From Trichostrongylus colubriformis (taxonomy: Eukaryota; Nematoda; Chromadorea; Rhabditida; Trichostrongylidae), in contig OZ022257.1 in assembly GCA_963978905.1 (NCBI GenBank), positions 13,838,664 to 13,902,663 of the forward strand: DNA of 64,000 bases. Reading direction: 5' to 3'. The translations under genes and the position numbers were made by a program. Shown in pieces: positions 58,493-64,000 of this stretch (position 1 is the stretch's first letter; every line of letters begins with the position of its first letter). The notes beneath the pieces were generated by a model that saw nothing but the letters and a program-made list of their open reading frames with translations, searched no databases and was not told the origin of the DNA.

Positions 58493-59275
58493 CAGGGGAT
58501 ACCAAAAAAGTAATTTTGCTCACGGCTCACATCCGCCAACTAAACGAAACATAGGGAAACGGAGATAAAAGTATTGAGCAAAATATTCCCGAAATTAGTT
58601 TGATATTCTTCTGTTATGCCAACGAGGTTTTTAGGTGGAACATTTATTTACGGCCTAACGTTTCGACCAGATCGTCTTCCTCAAAGGCCCAGTCCACCAC
58701 CGCAGGAGCGGAACGCCGCCACTCCGTGTCAGCTGTCGTCAGTGAATCACTGGTCTGCTTAAAACAGTGGAGCCAGGTTCCGTGGTAAGTCTTTTGTGTG
58801 AAGCTTGCTAAAGATTGGCCCTTCGGCTCATGGAAGTCACATAGCGCTTGCTGCTCGGACAACGCTGCTATGATCCAAGGAGTCATTATTCATGCCTACA
58901 ACCTGCCTCTGGCGCGGTTTCAGTGGTGACGGCACGTTCTGGTTCTTGGAAAAGAAGGGCGCTGGGAACCCGGAAAAACGGAAATTTAGAAACACCATCC
59001 GATATGAATTCCATTTAGGTACCCAGGGTGAACGGACCTCAGCAAGGTTGTGAACGAGGATGACGAAATTTCCGATTTTGCCCAGTTGAGGTGACACAGC
59101 TTGTTCACTTCTTCCTCGCTCCCGTTCCTGCCCGTGCAGAAGGCTGTTACGGACAACAGTGATAGAGTGAGGCCTGCTCTTCACTTTGGGGATGAAACGT
59201 CTCGTCAGCATTTGCTGAAGTTCGATAAAGTAGGGTTGAAAGTAGAAAATACAAAATTACTTTTTGGCACCCCTG
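58493..59275. mobile_element. family N element, copy 3 (inverted)
   Basis: A 783-bp copy in opposite orientation to copy 2, again with TA flanks and CAGGGG..AAAAAAGTAATTTTG ends. The middle holds a segment not seen in copy 2, around 58600-58760. Confidence 0.72.
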
Positions 59276-59788
59276 TACTTCTCTTTAATCGGCAGATAGA
59301 TGTGCCTCTGTGCTATCGGACTGTCCGCATTTGCCTACTGGTCTGTTTATAACGTGAGTTCTGCAGAAAAAACCTTCGTTGACTTATTAAGCCTCACATC
59401 TGATCATTGGGCGAAACCTTCAATTGACAGACACTAATAAAGTATGAAAACTGAAGCATCCGATGCTATACACGGAAATTCCATGATTCTAGTTCCTCTT
59501 AAAATCACTCTATCAGACACAGTACGTGAACATGAAGACGGAAGAACCGAGGGATTTCCTTGATTCCAAAGCAGAAATCGAAAAATTGAAAAAAGGGCAA
59601 CTCGTTTGAACTGCCGCCACAACATTTGAACAGCTGTCAGCGGCCAGAGCGCAATTCAAAATTTCGCGCCCAGTGCGTTGATTTGCTTCTCTGTAACCTC
59701 GTGAATGATGACTATTTGCTCCATAGCTCTCTAGCGTCCAAACATACTCGGACACCCCACTTCGTCGCCCGTCACTTTGGAGAGCTCT

Positions 59789-59905
59789 ATCTCGGCTAGA
59801 TTCTTGAATATGTGCTTGAAATTTTGCATGCGGCCCTGAATAAGTAAATGTAACATAAATATGAGAAGAGAGGTACTCGAACTCTCATGGACAGTTCTTT
59901 TGAAC
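59789..59905. repeat. TTAA foldback element, right-arm fragment
   Basis: Matches the right arm of the copies at 2263 and 19743 (AAATTTTGCATGCGGCC...AACATAAATATGAG), without the left arm or core. Confidence 0.5.
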
Positions 59906-61007
59906 AACCCTTTTTAAAGTGCGCCACACATTTATCTCTAATTAAAATCATTCAGAAAAACGATTTGGTACATACAATAACTTGCGGGGAACTAGCTCAC
60001 GTACAACTCAGCTTCGACCTCACCTTTCACACTACAACCAGCAGTCCTATCGCGCCAGCAGACCAGTCTAGTACCAATTCACCGATCCTGGGGAATGGAA
60101 TCTTTGGGCGACTTGATCCAACCATAGCATTTGACCTCCGGATCATGTTACTTGGAGCTGCGCCGCGTAACACTACACCACCAGCGTCTTCTCTCGCAAT
60201 CTAACCGAATAAAATTGAAATTCATCATTTGTTCCCTCAACGAAGCAACATTATCTCGACAAAATGTAGAGGACAGTAGTTGTGACTCAAAAGCATCGCT
60301 TCAAACGACGGCAGCAAAAAAATCGATTTTTTTAAACAAACATAGCACCAATGAACCTACCCACGAACCGCACCCAACTTCAAATTCAAGAGATTCTCGC
60401 GAAGACCAAAAACCCGCGCTCACATTTATCATACAGTTAAATAGAAAAAAGGCTTCAGAAACTCGCAATCAAATACTAAAAAACTAATCTATTAATATTC
60501 GAGGTAATATCGGCAAAGAAACCCAGATGCCATAGAAGCGATTACACCGCATGTCACCACCAAGCAGTTGATGGCCGTAGAAAGTTCCGGAAATAATGCT
60601 GAAAACTCGTATCATAGAGGGCGCCTTTCGACAGATAAGCTCAGTAACTCACTTCGTTGTACTTGAATATGTGAGATAAAAATAAAGAACTGTGTGACAA
60701 ATCGATAAGAGAATTCATTGCTCAGTCTGAATATGATGGAGAATACCACCGCAACGTTGCCTGTAATAGTGTTCATTGACACATCTGGTAACGACGAACC
60801 CAGTTCAATTTTAGGACCATTAGGTGTTATTTTGGCCGACTGTGGAATAATAGTGAAGCATTAATGTTGAGCCACCCACTGGAACAATATAAAAAGAGGA
60901 AAAACGAAAAAATGGACAAAATCCAAGAAAAGAGTCATTTTTTCTCATTACTTCCCGTCCCAATTCTATCACTAACCGCTGGAGTAGATGCCGACCGAGA
61001 CGGGCTA

Positions 61008-62100
61008 ACAAGGGAGGGTCATCAGGTCAGTCCGGCCTTTTGCGATGGGATGTATACCACTGTACTCGTCTTGGGACGAGAAACTCAAATCTGCCTTCCA
61101 AATTTGCGAAACGATTCTGTGAGCAAAGTTATGAAGGGTAGTCTCCCGACATGGTCGACTCTCTCTCTCTCGCATGTTCGCATGAGTGGACGTGGAATGC
61201 TAGCACAGCAAGGTGAGTTGTGGTGTACTGGATACGATGGTTGTTTCACAGGAGATGGGTCGCAGGTTCGGATCCTTTGTGCGACTGCTCTTTTGCTTTT
61301 TCTCCCTTCAGCTCATATGAACCCAGAAAGTGCATATTAGTAAGTATTTGAAAGGTTTACCTCTTCATTCAACATCAAGAGGGGACAAAATTTCACGTTT
61401 CCTGATTTATGCATTTTTTCAAGACTTTCATTTATAGAGGGCATATGGTGAATAGGAGATACAAGAATATTTGAAAACCAGTAATTTACGAACACATGTG
61501 ATATTCCTGCACAAAGTGGGCGAAACAGTACAATCTCTCACAGTGTGCACAACGAATAAAGAAAAAATTTCCACACACACAGCAGTCGGAGCCCTCAACC
61601 ACTTCAGATGGGAAACAATATTGAAGAGGTGTTTCATATTCGCCAGGGTGTGCACTAAAATATCCCGCCGCATACCAGGAATAAGATAAGAAATTTTTAA
61701 ATTTGGGCGAACAAAACTGAGAATAAACTAAAGACAAAAGGCGGAGGATAGTCTCGGTTGTGCAGTGAAAAATCATAATCTTTCTGGGTTCATATGAGCT
61801 GAAGGGAGAAAAAGCAAAAGAGCAGACGCACAAAGGATCCGAACCTGCGACCCATCTCCTGTGAAACAACCATCGTATCCAGTACACCACAACTCACCTT
61901 GCTGTGCTAGCATTCCACGTCCACTCATGCGAACATGCGGGAGAGAGAGTCGACCATGTCGGGAGACTACCCTTCATAACTTTGCTCACAGAATCGTTTC
62001 GCAAATTTGGAAGGCAGATTTGAGTTTCTCGTGCCAAGACGAGTACAGTGGTATACATCCCATCGCAAAAGGCCGGACTGACCTGATGACCCTCCCTTGT
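61008..62100. repeat. large inverted repeat, 320-bp arms, with tRNA-like core
   Basis: Arms 61008-61330 and 61780-62100 are near-identical inverted copies separated by 449 bases. Each arm holds a tRNA-like stretch (GTGGTGTACTGGATACG, then GCAGGTTCGGATCC, like A and B boxes), so each may be a SINE inserted head to head. Open frames in the arms are mirror images and not genes. Confidence 0.8.
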
Positions 62101-62732
62101 AAGCCACTTGACCGCGCCGTTGCCTGCCCTCGTAGCACTGGGCCTGTGGGACGCGATGAGATCGTGATAGAGCAAACTACGAATTATGAGATCACTAGTG
62201 GCTAATATACAGGGAAAAACTGTCCTTTTTGGGACAAACAACGTTTAAGAAGGTGAACGCGAGCTGAACTACGAAACTCTGCGGGATCCACTATACTCAT
62301 CTGTCCGCTACACCGATTACCATTTTTTCAAGGGTCTGGACAGCTTTTTCTCACGAGCAACGTTTCAAGATCCAACACGATTCATTCATCGCCTCTACAT
62401 CTCCATAGTTATGAGCAACCGGGAACAAGGGAGATGAGCACCCGAAACAAGTGAGCTTGTGTCTTGTTGACAAAAATCTGCTGATTCTTGTGGTTGTTAT
62501 CTCGATTACTAAAATTTTGTATGAGTCGAGATATGCGCATTTGAAATTAGAGGTCGAAAACCGCCAAAATTTTCCGAACGACCTAATAACCTTATTTTTA
62601 GACTATGCCTCAGCTGCGAATAAATTCCAATACCTGTATATTTCCTTCCTCACGAAGTTATTTCCCACACATTATTACAGTAGATGTTTTTTTGGGGTGT
62701 AAAACGTAGTAACAGTCTATTCCGCAGCGCTA

Positions 62733-62843
62733 GATAGGGCGTGGCCTGAGTGGCGACAGTGAGTGTGTGGCGAGAGTGAGAGTGTGTGGTAGGGTAAGAG
62801 AGTCTGATGCACTCTCACCCAAGTCCGTAGGCCACGCCCTATC
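62733..62843. repeat. inverted repeat GATAGGGCGTGGCCT
   Basis: GATAGGGCGTGGCCT and AGGCCACGCCCTATC flank a GAGTGTGTGG-rich centre. AGCGCT lies just outside both ends. Confidence 0.68.
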
Positions 62844-62901
62844 AAGCGCTCCGAAATGGACTATACCTCTCTTATATCCGTCCTTACCCTGTCCCCTGCC
62901 C

Positions 62902-62958
62902 ATGATGAGCTACGCCTTTGATCCCGGTGCCCATGGACTGTATGGAAAGGAGGACTAT
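62902..62958 (+). CDS. candidate first exon (MMSYAFDPGAHGLYGKEDY)
   Basis: ATGATG followed by 17 codons, MMSYAFDPGAHGLYGKEDY, then a GTAAGA donor. Codon choice looks coding. On the minus strand the same bases also form an open segment between AG and GTAAGG, so strand is not settled. If on the plus strand, the minus-strand exons at 63179-63480 would sit in its first intron. Confidence 0.3.
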
Positions 62959-63178
62959 GTAAGAGTCTAATTATGGGCTGAAATTCGATGTGCTCTGCAC
63001 TTTTCGACACTGCATCATCTACACATTCCTATTCACATACCAGAAGAGCTATTTTTCCGAAAAAACGACAGGGCTCGTGGCGTAGCGGCTCCAACCGCTA
63101 GCCATCAGAAGCTCAAAACACGGTAATCTCCCTAATACAACCTTCCCAAAAAGACTCCAAAAATACCCTCGCACTTAC

Positions 63179-63480
63179 CGTAATATCCGATAATTGTGCC
63201 TTCAGTGACTGTAGTAATTCGTTCGGAGCGATAGGAATGAAGAGCTATTTCACAGAGCACAATTAATGCAATGTATGTGCCCATTTCAATACAACTTTGC
63301 AAAAGGCTTTTGTAAAATCTGAAATGGAAATCGCAACAATTTTTTTTTTCAAAAACCCCTTGAGAAATTTGTGCCTTACATCCATTCCAAGTCGTAAATG
63401 TTATATACTCCTGTTCGTCCGGAGATCCACTTGTCGTACGCATCACAGAACAGAAATATCACCGCTAACCGGATATGACT
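63179..63480 (-). CDS. unrecognised gene, two internal exons (possible membrane protein)
   Basis: Exon 63480-63380 (acceptor AATTTTTAG, donor GTAAGG) encodes SHIRLAVIFLFCDAYDKWIS and GRTGVYNIYDLEW. After a 61-base intron, exon 63318-63179 (acceptor CCATTTCAG, donor GTAAGT) encodes FYKSLLQSCIEMGTYIALIV, LCEIALHSYRS and ERITTVTEGTIIGYY. Phases agree (AT plus A makes Ile), and the competing frame in the first exon does not join. The stretch MGTYIALIVLCEIAL is hydrophobic enough for a membrane helix. Family not recognised. Neighbouring exons were not found. Confidence 0.5.
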
Positions 63481-63644
63481 CTAAAAATTAACACATCGAT
63501 AAGGCCCATAAAATATGTGATTGCATCGATGACTGTTTTATTATTCGGCAATACACCTTGTTTACAAACATAATTATGTTTTTTCTCAAATCTCTGCGGC
63601 TATCAATCTTAAATCTTCACAATGGCCATTTTGAGGCAATTACG

Positions 63645-63760
63645 GGCCGGGTGTGTACACTTATGTCGAATTTCCGCACGGCCGAGCGACGCCGCGGACT
63701 TCCTCGCGTGTGATTGCGTACATTGCAACACACCCTTTAGAGTTTTACGCCCGAATCAAT
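63645..63760. repeat. family D foldback, left half
   Basis: GGGTGTGTACACTTATGTCG and the following CGCGTGTGATTGCGTACA match the left part of copy 2. The right half was not found. Confidence 0.45.
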
Positions 63761-63937
63761 TATTTCTTAATTAGGCTTGTTATCATGGAATGCCATTGTT
63801 TCTTTTACCTTTTATACTACTATTTTGTTCGTCCAGGGCACAAAAGTCATTTTTGATTTTTGATAACTGCTATTTATCGCCGCAGCTCGCGATGCGAAAG
63901 TTACTACAAGGATGCTGAGTTATGGGCAAAAGCTTCT

Positions 63938-64000
63938 GTGCCGGACGGGACTCGAACCGCACTTTATCCTTTCCGGGGATATGTGCGAATCCATTACACT
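63938..64000 (-). tRNA. tRNA-like sequence cut by the window end, probably degenerate
   Basis: On the minus strand an anticodon-like stem TATCC/GGATA encloses the loop CCGGAAA (anticodon would be GGA, Ser). It is followed by GGTTCGAGTCCCGT and a possible acceptor half CCGGCAC. The T-stem pairs only at two positions and the 5' half is outside the window, so a pseudo-tRNA or SINE head is more likely than an active gene. Confidence 0.3.

Noticed and set aside
61210..61285. Functional tRNA genes in the inverted-repeat arms
   Set aside because: Box-like motifs are present but no complete cloverleaf with paired acceptor and T stems could be drawn.
60864..61340. 158-codon plus-strand frame
   Set aside because: Most of it lies in an arm of the inverted repeat and reappears in mirror form at 61894-62241; it is repeat-derived.
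1..64000. CRISPR arrays, bacterial operons, prophage
   Set aside because: Spliced genes, SL1 and eukaryotic transposons show that this is nematode nuclear DNA; no regularly spaced direct repeats were seen.

Overview
The window is nuclear DNA of a nematode, most likely a strongylid (hookworm or trichostrongyle relatives, clade V). Three things point there. A complete tandem-repeat galectin matches the 32-kDa strongyle/LEC-1 type closely. An ShKT-plus-animal-haem-peroxidase gene has the nematode cuticle-peroxidase layout. A near-exact copy of the nematode spliced leader SL1 is present. The sequence is A+T-rich and intron-rich. It is crowded with short inverted-repeat (foldback/MITE) elements, and real coding sequence is a small fraction of the 64 kb.

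Layout. (1) 1-14.5 kb, minus strand: the 5' and middle part of a secreted ShKT/haem-peroxidase gene. Ten exons join in a consistent phase. In protein order they give an ShKT domain, a Pro/Arg-rich stretch, a long Thr-rich mucin-like stretch, a poly-Gln exon, and the start of the peroxidase domain including the distal-histidine motif. The 3' end lies beyond base 1 and the signal-peptide exon was not found. Introns of 2.5 kb and 8.2 kb in this gene are filled with repeats. (2) 14.5-29.4 kb: mostly repeats and unassigned sequence, with a degenerate mariner transposase, two TA-flanked elements, and an SL1-headed segment that looks like a retrocopied mRNA. (3) 29.4-33 kb, minus strand: several splice-bounded open exons of an unrecognised gene or genes. 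(4) 37.7-43.1 kb, minus strand: the complete eight-exon galectin gene (278 residues, two carbohydrate-recognition domains) with a likely SL1 trans-splice acceptor 25 bases upstream of the ATG. (5) 43-64 kb: repeat-rich, with candidate exons at 48.7-49.5, 52.8-53.4, 57.1-57.4 and 62.9-63.5 kb. Also here are a recent 420-bp tandem duplication, a 1-kb element with long terminal inverted repeats, and a 1.1-kb inverted repeat with 320-bp arms.

The two confident genes both encode secreted or surface-associated functions: cuticle cross-linking peroxidase and beta-galactoside-binding lectin. I see no operon or shared pathway between them. About a dozen short repeat families recur, with TA, TTAA or 7-bp target duplications where the ends are readable.

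Limits: exons were found by reading splice signals, frame and phase by eye. Candidate exons outside the two confident genes are unproven, and other short exons have surely been missed. All family assignments are from remembered motifs, not from a search.
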